From the NCBI GenBank assembly GCA_029851415.1, contig CM056743.1, positions 122,232,305-122,296,304 on the forward strand: a DNA stretch of 64,000 bases, written 5' to 3'. The notes under the pieces were generated by a model. The model ran no database searches. It was not told where the DNA came from and was given only the letters and a program-made list of their open reading frames with translations. Positions 8,581-19,523 of this stretch are shown one piece after another. Numbering within the stretch: the first letter of the stretch is position 1; every line of letters begins with the position of its first letter. Source of the DNA: Eretmocerus hayati (lineage: Eukaryota > Arthropoda > Insecta > Hymenoptera > Aphelinidae). Made by a program: the position numbers and the translations under genes.

Positions 8581-11500
8581 ATCACGCAAAATGCCCAGTG
8601 GTTAGACTATCGAGCCCAGATATGATACAAGAAAGCAACACCTTTTTGATTGACACTGGATCAGAACTGAATTTGATTAAAGCAAATGTCCTGAAACCGC
8701 ATGTCTCGGTGAGAGTCGAACGGGTATATGGATTGGCCGGCATTAATTCTGACCTTGTCTCTACGTTGGGTGAAAGTACTATCCGTATAGCTGGTGTTCA
8801 GTGCATAATGAGCGTAACCCCTTCGGATTTCTCGGTACCTTATGATGGAATTTTGGGTGTTGAATTTTTGCGGGAACATGGCGCCTTATTGTCCTTCCGT
8901 ACGAATGAGATGATTCTGGAGAATCACGAGCATCTCCCTATTCCCTTTATTTCCCATAATTACCTCCATTTACCTGCTCGTACAAAAAGCCTACATAAAA
9001 TTAATATAAAAAATCCGGAACGAAATCTTGGCTATATTGAACGTATTCAGGCAGGACCAGGAATTTTCGCTGGCGAATGCCTCGCTGAAAATCGAGGTGG
9101 TCAAGCATTTATTTATATTATCAATAGTAATGCGGAGGATGTGAATGTGCTATTGCCGCCCGTGGAACTACACGAATATTATGATACAATCAGACCTGTC
9201 ACTTCAATTCGTAAAATCGACAAAGAAGACAGAGACCGGGTTATGAAGGATCGGATACAAGAGATCTTGATGAAATTGGATTTGAAAGGGCTTAACGAAG
9301 AAGAAAGGAATCAAGTCGAGAAATTAGTCTCATTATTTCCGTATCAGTTTCATTTACCGAACGACAAATTGAGTTGTACTAATCTGGTGGAGCATAGAAT
9401 CATCACAACGGATGATATTCCTGTGAAAATAAAACAATACAGGCACCCCCCTCATTTACGGGACGAAATACAGAAACAAGTAGATCAACTGCTGAAGGAC
9501 GATATTGTGGAACATTCAGATTCTCCGTATAACTCGCCTTTATGGATTGTCCCCAAAAAACCCGATTCCGAAGGGAATAAACGGTGGCGTTTAGTGGTAG
9601 ATTTTCGCGCGTTGAACGAAAAAACGGTAGCTCCAGCTTATCCCTTACCTAACATCACTGACATTCTTGATCAACTGGGTAAAAGCAATTATTTTTCAAC
9701 CTTAGATCTTGCCCAGGGATTTCACCAGGTACCAATTAACCCTTTAGATAAAGAAAAAACTGGGTTCAGTTGTAATTATTCGCACATGTGTTTCAAAAAA
9801 ATGGCTATGGGCTTGAAGGGCTCGCCCTCCACGTTTCAAGCCCTTATCAATAAAGCGTTATCAGGTTTGCAAGGCATAGATTGTTTTATCTTTCTCGATG
9901 ATATCATCGTGTTTTCGCCTAATTTACAAATACACTTTGAAAAGATGAAAAAACTTTTTGGGCGTCTCAAAACGGCGCGATTAACGCTTCAACCGGACAA
10001 GTGCTATTTTCTGAGAAAAGAAGTAGGCTATCTGGGCCATATCATTTCTGAGAATGGCGTAAAACCTAATCCTAGGAAAACGGAGGCTGTTTCAAAGTTT
10101 CCGCGTCCAAAAACAAGAAAGAATGTCAAGCAATTCTGGGATTGGCTGGATATTATCGTCGCTTCATTCCCGAATTTGCAAAAACTGCTGCCCCACTGAA
10201 TCAGCTTCTGAAAAAGAATGTTTCCTTTGTGTGGGGAGAAGACCAAGAGGAAGCTTTCAAAATATTAAAGGAGAAATTGTGTTCTGAACCGATTTTACAG
10301 TATCCAGATTTTTCCAAGTCTTTCACTTGTACTGTGGACGCATCAAGTCGTTCGGTGGGAGCTATTTTGAGTCAAGGTCCGCATGATTTACCAATTGCTT
10401 ATGCCTCCCAGGCATTGGCAGATAGCCAGTTAAATTGGACTGTAACTGAAAAAGAACTCTATGCTATGGTTTTTGGAATAACTCATTTCAGACCTTATTT
10501 ATATGGAAGGAAATTCACATTAGTCACGGACCACCGACCGCTTGTCTGGTTGCATAATGTTAAGGACCCAGTGTCTAGATTAGCTCGTTGGAAAATTAAA
10601 TTGAGGGAGTTTGACTTCCTGGTGAAATTTAAGAACGGGAGCCGTAATTCTAACGCTGATAGTCTTTCACGGAACCCTATATCCAATACACCTGGAGTAG
10701 AAATTTGTTCATCAGATGAGGAACCCGACGGGCATGTATCGCACGAAGCCGCGAAAATCGTCGAAAATCCCGGAAAAATTACAAGCATGGTCAATGATCT
10801 GGTCAGCAATCATTTTACGAAAAAAGGCGTTGATATCGATGATCATGCGTTTGATGATGATGAGAAAATCTGCAGTAACAACAGAAGCAATGATGACAAA
10901 TTATTGAATGTGAATGAACTTGTATACGGAGATTTTGTGGAACCAAAAGGATTTATAGCACCGGAGACGTCCGACTGCTTGTCTGCTGGGGACACTGGAT
11001 ATACTCCATCAAATAACAATCCAGTCAATGCAAACGACACTGAATTGTGTCACATTGTTGGAATAGAGGAAGTTTGTGATGCGACGTCCACTAATGATCC
11101 AATCAATGCAAACGACAGCGAAGGGTGTCACATTGTTGGATCAATGAGTGGAATAAAAAGGAAATCTGACAATATTGAATTGAAAACAAACACGAAAAAG
11201 ATAGAGATTGCAACGATCAATCCAGACATTGGACCGGCTTGTGATATACAATGTGAGGAATCAAACAATCTACCACCGAATATTTATTTTGGGAGCAAGG
11301 ATATAGATGAAGGAATGCAAATTATAGAGATTATTCCGGGCCCCAAAGCAGGAGACAAGTCCCTGGCTAATGCTGAAATACCTGTAAAATCAATTTTTTC
11401 CGTGATACCTATCGAATACACACCAGAGACCCTGATAGTAAAATCTGATAACATAGTACATTTTGTATCACTTGATTGTAAATTTGTCACACCGGTCGCA

Positions 11501-12910
11501 CAGCAACTGATCGACTTGGAATTAATCAATATGGAGGCAATAAAGTCGGAAGAACATGAAATTGGGGATATTGTAAACACCACCATAAGTGATGGACGTG
11601 AAATCTTCACGATGTTTATTAAACTGAATCACAATGATATACCGTCGGTAGCCTGTGTGGTACATTGTCTGGGACTTTTAAAAACCCTTCTAGAAAATTC
11701 TGGAATTAAATCAATCAGTATGGCGAGACGTGGAGATGGAATCGATAATATTTGTTGGCCACCAATAGAATCGGTTTTGCGCACCTTCTTGGAAATTGAG
11801 AATTTCAAATTGACAGTTTGCACGGGGGAAATAATTAGTCCACCTCCCGAAGAACGAGAAAACGTACTACGCGAAGCTCATGATTCCGCCGTAGGGGGAC
11901 ATCAAGGTATATTGAAAACTTATAAGAGATTACGGGAAAGATTTAACTGGATCGGAGTCAAGAAAGATGTGAGCGATTACGTTCGTTCGTGTGACACTTG
12001 TCAGAGGAATAAATTATCGAGAATTAAAACCAAGTTACCAATGACCATAACGACCACACCGTTTGAGGCATTCGAAGTTCTTGAAATGGATATAGTGGGG
12101 CCCTTACCGGAAACAAAAAACGGAAACAAGTATCTGCTCACTCTACAGTGTAATTTGACCAAGTATTCCGAAGCAATTCCACTTTCAAATATCACCGCAG
12201 AAACCGTGGCCCTAGCATTCGCAAAAGAATTCATCTGTAGGTTTGGATGCCCAAAAATAATTAAAACCGATCAAGGTCGGAATTTTCAAAGCCAACTCCT
12301 AGCAAACTTCGCGAAAATATTCAAAATAGGTCAAATAAGGTCATCGGCGTTTCGACCACAGACGTTGGGTTCCCTCGAAAGAAGTCATCATTGCTTCACG
12401 GAGTATTTGGGTATTTACGCAAAAAATAACGATTGGGATGAGTGGGTGAGGTGCGCCGTTTTCTCATATAATTCCGCAATTTCATGCCCACACGGATATT
12501 CTCCCCATGAGCTAATCTACGGCCGTAAAGCTAGGCTACCATCAAATTTTGAGGACGAAATTAAAGAAAAAACTTATTCCAATTTTGTAGATGATTTAAT
12601 AGCCAAGCTCAATTACACGCAATCGAAAGCTAGAATCAATATAATAAACTCAAAAGAAAATAGTAAAAGATATTTTGATAGGAAAATCAATGATCGATGC
12701 TTTACAGTTGGGGAAGAGGTGTATCTGCTGAAAGAACCACGAGCAAATAAATTCGACGAACAGTACAGTGGTCGATTTACAATACTGAAATTTATAGGTG
12801 AAAGAAATTGCCTACTCGATCTCAAAAATGGTCGTACAAAAATAGTTCATCTCGACAAACTCAAACACGCTTTTACGCGCTTCAACCAATCGTCAACTAC
12901 TGATCAATAG
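8571..12910 (+). pseudogene. pol: Element A Pol: protease, RT, RNase H, macro-like domain, integrase; one frameshift
   Basis: Protease DTGSELNLI near 8655; RT with FRALNEK and the catalytic FLDD near 9892; RNase H with TVDAS, EKEL and TDHR; then a linker of about 380 residues; integrase with the HHCC finger (HDSAVGGHQG ... CDTC), the DDE core (MDIVGP, KTDQG, SLERSH) and a C-terminal module ending HLDKLKHAF. The frame changes at about 10136, where one base is missing relative to element B between RT and RNase H (8571-10199 and 10142-12910 are the open parts). Within the linker, 11400-11823 resembles a TARG1/OARD1-type macro domain (HFVSLDCK, then GDGIDNICW, then LTVCTG). The recent insertion date suggests the break is new. 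The copy as it stands would not make full-length Pol. Confidence 0.93.
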
Positions 12911-14457
12911 TGTTCAGAATTCAGTCTTCATATTTGGCTATTCAGGAGGTGAGACATGATATGAATCTCGAAGGAATTAAAATAAAAATTAGTGTTGAAT
13001 TAGTATCACACACCAAATCGTTGAAATGTCAATTCTTCACGTAATCTTTTCTGTCTTGCTCATGGAAACTTGGCTAGGTGTGTTTAGTATATAAGTGGCT
13101 CACTATATTAGAGCTTGATTGGTGTTACGGCTAATAATTCACTTGTAACGGTCTAATGAACGGTATGCACAATTCAGAGGTATAAAATGAACCTGATTAT
13201 CAAATCTCGGCTATTCAAGAATTCAATACTAACAAAAATCGAGCTTACATATCTTCTTAAAATTTTTGAAGTGCGTATTGACAAGTAGTAGCATAGTAGA
13301 TTGTATTCCTTATCATTATGTGTGGAAATAAATGTATCACTGTGTGGAAATAAATAAAAGAAGTGAGGAGAGACTTGGGAAAACAGGGAGGAAATAAATC
13401 ACTTTGAGTCTCCAGTCTTGGACAGAGAAACATTGTGATGAGATCGGAAGACCCTCATGGAGACGAAGCGATGGTGGGAGCTTCACCTCCCCTTGTCTCT
13501 CTTCCTTATTAATTTAGAATGGTCATAAGTTTGGTAATTGGATGATAATCATGGTCACATTCCAAATTCGATTGAAACTCACATGAGTAATAACAAAATT
13601 GAATCATTGAGGGTGCAACGATAAGAAATGTACACAGTGACATCATTTTGTCTAGGATCTTTATTTTTCGTTCTATCAGAAGATTATCAATTAGCTGTTT
13701 AGTCGAAAAATTAGGATCGTGTATATTTTTTTTTTTTACCATCTTCCTACAAAAAGCACGATCAATTGACAATGATTCTAGCCGCTTTTGGATCTATACG
13801 GATGAGTTTTCAAGACATGAATTGGATAACAGTCCAGCTTATACTCGAAAAACAAAAAAAAAAAAAAAAAAAAGAGGGGGCCTGCATCCCAAAACACATG
13901 GGAAGATGCAGACGCTACAGGATGCGACGATGAGCGGCGCGAACTCTGCGGCGGCGCTGCAGTTGAGGGGCGACGGAACCGGCCGAATCAGTAGTGCGTA
14001 GCGAGACAGCTAGAAGTAAACAAGAACACGTGTGCCGCGCGAAACCTCTTCAACACAAGCAGCCATTGAAAATTACTAATTATAAAGAGATTATTGCGTT
14101 TTACCGAGCGCTGTTTAGTGAAATGGTATTTACTGAGGTGTCAATCGACCCAAGCTCAAGGTAAACTCTCAAATCAAATGTTCGTGTGTGAAATTAGTGG
14201 TGTGTAATTGCAAAGGTGGCACTCTTGGTGTCCCGAACTAGTGAATCTGTGCAGCAAGTGTTGTAAACAATAACACAACTAACATCCACAATATTAGACG
14301 CGAAACGAAAGCCGTGAAGCCGACAACGAATCATCACTTGATCACTTGTGTCCACAAGCGTGGCGATAAAGACTAAACAGAAAACATCAAGTAGTCGGCA
14401 GACAACAACGCACGTGGACCATTCTCATCATCACAAGAGTGCAAGGCATCAACGAAG
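12911..14457 (+). other. Element A non-coding region between pol and the accessory ORF
   Basis: 1.5 kb without a significant frame. It contains the stem-loop at 13361-13505, an A-run at 13854-13873, a GC-rich patch near 13930-13990, and a possible donor CTCAAG|gtaaac at 14160 that could serve a spliced message for the accessory ORF. No env-like frame is present. Confidence 0.7.
13361..13505 (+). other. Predicted RNA stem-loop downstream of pol, element A
   Basis: Left arm GAGGAGAGACTTGGG (13365-13379) can pair with CCCCTTGTCTCTCTTCC (13489-13505). The loop contains GCGATGGTGGGAGC, nearly identical to GCGATGGAGGGAGC in the same place in element B. Pairing was judged by eye. Confidence 0.45.
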
Positions 14458-16002
14458 ATGCGGACAAATGAAGAAGATACACAGAATCGAGCAACCGGCG
14501 GCCCGAGAAGGCAAACGGAAAATACAGGCGCGATGAGACGACCATCCCAACAAGGTTTAGAACATCGGAGGCACCTCGCAGTTCCAAGGTCAATCACTGA
14601 GGGGTCAGCAGGTCAAAATAGAGGAGTGATATTAGAGTCGGCTCCTGCCTTCACAGTAAGATCACGTCTGAACAGCGGCGGAAATGTAATAGAAAGAAGA
14701 CCACTCTCTGTGATCTATTCTGTGCCACTGGCCACAATGAGAGGCCCTCGGCCTGGCCAACTCGGGTCACCCGAGTTCTACGAAACCTGGACTGCGACGG
14801 AAGAAGAACTGGCCCTGATACGAAGAAGGTTGCGAGACTGCGGAACTGAAATGACTGCAGCCACATCAGATGAGAATCAAAATGATCCAGTGGATCTAAC
14901 GACGCCTAGATCGATACTCAGAGACCGGTTGATGTGGAAAAACAAAACTACTGGAGAAAAGACAGAGGAAGAACCAAGTGCCACAGAAGAACTAGAGGAG
15001 TTAGCCTCAAGAATTTCAAGACGAAGAGATGACGACGATGATGGGCATAGCGATTCATTTCAGAGAATTTACAATGTCTATTATTGCCGTATAAGATACG
15101 ATTGGGAAGAAAACATCATAAATGAGGTGATACCACCGATGCCAGGGAACATACCGATCGGAGACCTTTTGAACCAACAACAAAACGAGACTCGAGAAGA
15201 AGAGCGAGAAGAAGAGGATCCGGCACGTGAGCTTGGAGTGGAAGAGGAGGCACAAGCCGTTCAGCACGAATTAATTAGATATGAAAACATCCTCGCAGAG
15301 ATACAGGATTTGCATAACTTCTTACCACCAATGGAGACGAACAACTTTCTTCAAGCCATAGAAAACGAGAACGGAACGGACAATTATGCACAAGCTGGAA
15401 ATTTGCAAGATCTAAATGATGTTGGACCACAGATCGTGTCAGTCCATTGCATGAGCGTTGCTGGAAATCCCGGCAGCCTGGTAACGAGAAATCTTGTAGA
15501 AGAGCCAATACCTTTCATTATCATTTACGAGGGACCAGCACCGGGCCTTTTAGGAGGAATGCCGATGGAAGGGCCGATGGCGGGCCCAGCGACTCTGGAG
15601 GCCAGCATGATATTGGAAATCTTGGCATCGGGGCTGTTCACACACACACATGTAGGTGAAGACCCAGTAGTGCATTGCACTGGGATAGTCTTCGTATCTC
15701 GGAACACATTCTTCGAGAATAGAATCTGGAGATGTAGGGCGTGCAAAATAGATCATCCAGAGGATTTCGAAATGAACGAATGGGACGTGCATTTCATTCA
15801 TCTGATTGGAGTGACATCAAGCTTCAATCCAAATGATAAGTGCGTGTGCGGCAGACAGTACTATGTCCTGGGAACACTGGACAATTGTGTAAGCTGCGGA
15901 GCTGCAATGTGCACCTATGGGAACAAAATTATACAAGGTCAAATATGTGAATCGGATTATCCAAAGGTGAAGAGACCATGTGATCTCGTGATTTTTGGGT
16001 AA
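14458..16002 (+). CDS. Element A ORFX: 514-residue accessory protein with C-terminal Cys/His module, in env position
   Basis: ATG MRTNEEDTQNRATGGPRRQT, open for 514 codons. N-terminal third is Arg/Gln-rich; residues 115-135 (EEELALIRRRLRDCG) and 245-285 (EEEREEEDPARELGVEEEA) are charged and helical. The C terminus is shared with element B ORFX: APGLLGG (about 357), HCTGIVFVS, WRCRAC (C426, C429), W442-D-V-H445-F-I-H448-LIG, C462-x-C464, C477-V-S-C480, then GNKIIQGQICES. Four Cys/His pairs fit a module binding two zinc ions. There is no signal peptide, transmembrane segment or furin site, so it is not a classical envelope. Function unknown; nucleic-acid or chromatin binding is inference. The ORF is open in both elements despite divergence, which suggests selection. 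Confidence 0.8.
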   Translation: MRTNEEDTQNRATGGPRRQTENTGAMRRPSQQGLEHRRHLAVPRSITEGSAGQNRGVILESAPAFTVRSRLNSGGNVIERRPLSVIYSVPLATMRGPRPGQLGSPEFYETWTATEEELALIRRRLRDCGTEMTAATSDENQNDPVDLTTPRSILRDRLMWKNKTTGEKTEEEPSATEELEELASRISRRRDDDDDGHSDSFQRIYNVYYCRIRYDWEENIINEVIPPMPGNIPIGDLLNQQQNETREEEREEEDPARELGVEEEAQAVQHELIRYENILAEIQDLHNFLPPMETNNFLQAIENENGTDNYAQAGNLQDLNDVGPQIVSVHCMSVAGNPGSLVTRNLVEEPIPFIIIYEGPAPGLLGGMPMEGPMAGPATLEASMILEILASGLFTHTHVGEDPVVHCTGIVFVSRNTFFENRIWRCRACKIDHPEDFEMNEWDVHFIHLIGVTSSFNPNDKCVCGRQYYVLGTLDNCVSCGAAMCTYGNKIIQGQICESDYPKVKRPCDLVIFG

Positions 16003-16872
16003 ATATATATGACCACATGATGAACATCTACTCCAAGGGTCACATTGGGTGACCGGTTCCACCTCGACTGTATGTATTTGATAATTTTCAGTTTTGTAGT
16101 ATCGTAACTTATCCAGAAAGGAAATTAGATATAAGGGCTCCAGTATTGATACATTAATGACTAAAAACCATTCGTAAAAATATTCTTCCATAATGACACA
16201 AGGGACTAAAATCATTTCGAGACGTTGCGTTGAATGTAACATATCAGTTCATCATATATGATTAAAGGGCGACTATGATTCAATTTTTATTCGAAGGAAT
16301 ATTCTGAAATTTCGATATTAGTTGAGAAATTAAAATCAAAGGGTTCCACACAGTGATCGGGATTTAAGATTGTTCAAAATCGGTTGAAGATTTTCACTAA
16401 GACTTCAAAGCTCTCAAAGTAAATCGATTAGATCAATTCGGGTGTCATTTGATTTAGAAGTGTGCAGAAGTTCATTAGAATTAAATTCCACAAATTCGTG
16501 TGTGTTTGGGTTTGCTGTGTATACTTTGATAAGGATATATATACTATTCGGCGTTAGTCGAGTGATCAGTTGAAATCTATTTTGAAGGACACAAGATCAT
16601 TTTTATCATAATGTTTATCCACTATTGACGGTGAAAATTATTGTACTAAATTATAACTCATGTGTGTTAATAAAATTGATGTATGCTCACTAACCTGCAT
16701 TGAATGATTCCAAAAAACGATCCGTGATAAATCATCAGAACAAGGTACAACTACCAGGAAATAGGATTGAGTATGAACTGTGCGCGTGAACTCTTCAGGT
16801 CTTACAATTTACGTATAAAAAAAAAATTTTTTCCCTTCCAACAAAAATTTTTTTTTCCACGGGCAGCGGAGG
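16003..16872 (+). other. Element A 3' non-coding region and polypurine tract
   Basis: About 870 bp of AT-rich DNA with no frame. A short purine-rich run (GGGCAGCGGAGG, 16861-16872) directly abuts the 3' LTR and is the likely plus-strand primer. A-run and T-run tracts at 16818-16857 precede it. Confidence 0.7.
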
Positions 16873-18370
16873 TGTTATGCCTCGTGGCAAGTCCCTGAAA
16901 TAGACATAGAAAGGCGCTCGAATAAACCAATCTAATTTCCTTGCACACAAGCGCTGTCTTTGGGGCGCGCGCTTGAGTCAGAATTCAAACAGAATGGCCG
17001 AGTTCAACCATAAGTAAATATTGAATTTATGAAATATAAACATCTTTCTAGGCTAATTTTATTCATTTCAGGAGACGAACGGGTCCAGTTGCAGATTTCA
17101 CGTTGCAAATTTCGAATACAATTCATATTCATACGTAAGAAGTATTGCATAAATTGACTCTCTGGAGCAGGTTTTCCTTCAATTAGCAGGTTTTCCCTCG
17201 CTCCACGGGTTTGGCATCATTTTGGATGATTCCAAACCTGGGCAGATGCGGAGAAGTTCAATAAAAACAAACTAAAAGCTAATAAACCCGTAAAAGTATT
17301 ACAACCGGAAAATGAGCTGCCAACTAAAATTGAAAAACACGGAGGAGTTGACAAACGATCATCCCGAAACTACGAGTCACATCGTCGCTTTTGATACCCT
17401 CTTCAAACTCGACAAGTTCCAATCACGAAATCAGAGGCGTAGATGGGACTCGTGTTCTCATGTAACTTTTCAGCTTCCGCCCATAAACTCACAAGACGCG
17501 ACGCTCGTAAACTCAAGAGGGTTGCGTAAAGCATAGGGGCCTCGCGCAACACGTGCTCAACTTACTTAGGGCGCAATGCTATAAAGATTGACCTGCTTAG
17601 CGGATTAGGGATGCGCGGCTGACGTGCATAAAGCTATTAAAGGAATCTCTTGAAATCAGGACAAATTTATCACTCTTCTGCATGAGAATTTAACAACCAA
17701 CTTAATGATTTTTGTGCGTTTCCTGCCATCTGCTAAAGTGAAAAACACCCTTAGGAAACCGACCTATTTCGACGTATTAGACATGATTCATGTAGGATGT
17801 TATGAAATCAATTCTCGATCTCATGATGTTGAAGGAAGAATTCAAACATACGAAGTAAAAGCTCTGGGATGACCGTCCTCAATATTCTAAAATAATATTT
17901 CCTGCCATATGCTCAACCTAATAACTTTTCTCACGTGAATAAAACCGGGAATAAAAATCATAATAACGAACCAGGTCATCCCTCTTTCTCTGTATACGAT
18001 CCACCCTATAAATAAGAGACACTTCCCCAGTCGGGGCACTCTCCGATCTAGACTCATTCGATAAAGACCGTTATTTTCTGTACTCAAAAAATCTCGACAC
18101 AAGTTGAATAAAATCATATAGTTTCGCTGCAATTCGGCCTTTTTATTCAACAATCCTGGAGCTCTAGACACTTTCAAGTGTCGTGCACTTGAACCCACAG
18201 CCGAGGAAGCAGGAATCTACTCGAAGGAAACGGCGCTGCTGATACGAGATTCCGAACTTCATCATCGTCTCGACGAGCTACAAAATTCTATCACCAACGG
18301 CAGAAAATCGAGCATCTAGATATAACATTATTCTAGATCACTCACACTCTCTTATACGAGGGTCATAACA
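16873..18370 (+). repeat. 3' LTR of element A
   Basis: 1498 bp, same length as the 5' copy, with two mismatches noticed (17024 and 18070). Followed by the ATCC target duplication and then the rest of the element B LTR. Confidence 0.97.
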
Positions 18371-18374
18371 ATCC

Positions 18375-19523
18375 TATATCCATGAAAGTTGAAGTTAGCT
18401 ATAGTCCCTGCCAGGGGAACGTCGGAGCATGATGAAATATTGTCCCGCCGTGAATTCAAATGATGAGATTTCGATCGTACTGCGGAAGTTCTTGTTTTCA
18501 GGTATCTGCTACGATAAAATTATGCTCTGGCAACGATCAGAATTTATGGGATGACGACTTCGACATCACACAATCTACAAATGATAATAACTCGTATATA
18601 AAAAGACAAAGCAAAAGCACGCGATAAAAGCAGATCTCTGGGCACGGTTTTCTCCTTCAGAGTTTTTCCTGTCCACGGGCTAAAACCCGGCGAATGCAAG
18701 AGATTCTGAAATCGATATTAGAACCGCGATTATAAACTTATTAATTAATCAAATATAAAATAAAGTGGCTTTAACATAAAATATTGTATACAAAACATAG
18801 GCTAAAAACTAGTTTATGCAATCGACTTTCTTAGAATATGAACTAAGTATTTTTCTTAAGTATCGTAGGAAGTAGAACTTCCGTGAGAACTTCCTTTAGA
18901 TTTTCGAAGAACACACATCCGCCTTAACTGCAAAGAATATACGTCAAGTTCAATTTTGACAGATGATAGAATTTATTGCGGCGGACGTATTTCCTTTTCT
19001 CTATTTTCTTTGAATACCTTGGAAACATTCTGAGAATCCATCAACGGAAGTATATCCGTCGTGGGAACTCAATTTTGACAGGCGCGAGAATTCATAAGGT
19101 AGCGGATGTGATCTTTTTGTAAATACTTCAAACAGATTCTAGGAAATTATCAGCGGATGTATATCTTGGAAATCCATTAAGCCTGTCAATGGGCGCATCC
19201 GGGAAGTCAAATCATAGAGATTTTACATCCTGTTTTTTTTTAATAAAAGCATTTATTAAAATAAGCTTACTTCTACGAATAGGCAGGAAGGAACATCCGG
19301 CGACGGAAATGATACATCCGTCAAGGGCTGTTTCCGTCAAAACAAGCTTTTGCCTTGTCGCTCGGTAAGGAGGGGATAACACGAAATTCACACGGTCACC
19401 AGGATATAAAAGGAGCTGCTGAACGTGGAGACGCCACTTGATTTTTGGATCTGAGCCACTGATCATCTAACATTGTACTTACAACTTGTACTTAGTGAAT
19501 AAATAGCCAGTGTTCAACTTATA
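18375..19523 (+). repeat. 5' LTR of element B, main part (U3-R; U5 missing)
   Basis: Matches 35238-36385 of the 3' LTR with a handful of substitutions and a 1-bp indel. The first 10 bp of this LTR are at 4409-4418, left of element A. Similarity stops at 19523, about 25 bp after an AATAAA; the last 134 bp present in the 3' LTR (36386-36519) are absent and gag sequence follows at once. Confidence 0.93.

Larger units (their letters stand above)
4419..18370 (+). mobile_element. Element A: 13.95-kb Ty3/gypsy-class LTR retrotransposon nested in the 5' LTR of element B
   Basis: Two 1498-bp LTRs at a constant offset of 12,454 bp, each starting TGTTATG and ending CATAACA. The target duplication is ATCC (4415-4418 and 18371-18374). 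Order: LTR, primer site, ORF0a, ORF0b, gag, pol, stem-loop region, accessory ORF, LTR. I found only two LTR mismatches (4570/17024 and 5616/18070), so insertion was recent. One single-base frameshift breaks pol near 10136; the other frames are open. The missing-insertion state is visible at 35228-35247 in the other LTR of B, which proves the order of events. Confidence 0.95.

Noticed and set aside
14458..16002. ORFX as a retroviral envelope
   Set aside because: No signal peptide, transmembrane helix, cleavage site or heptad fusion region; the Cys/His pairs fit metal binding instead.
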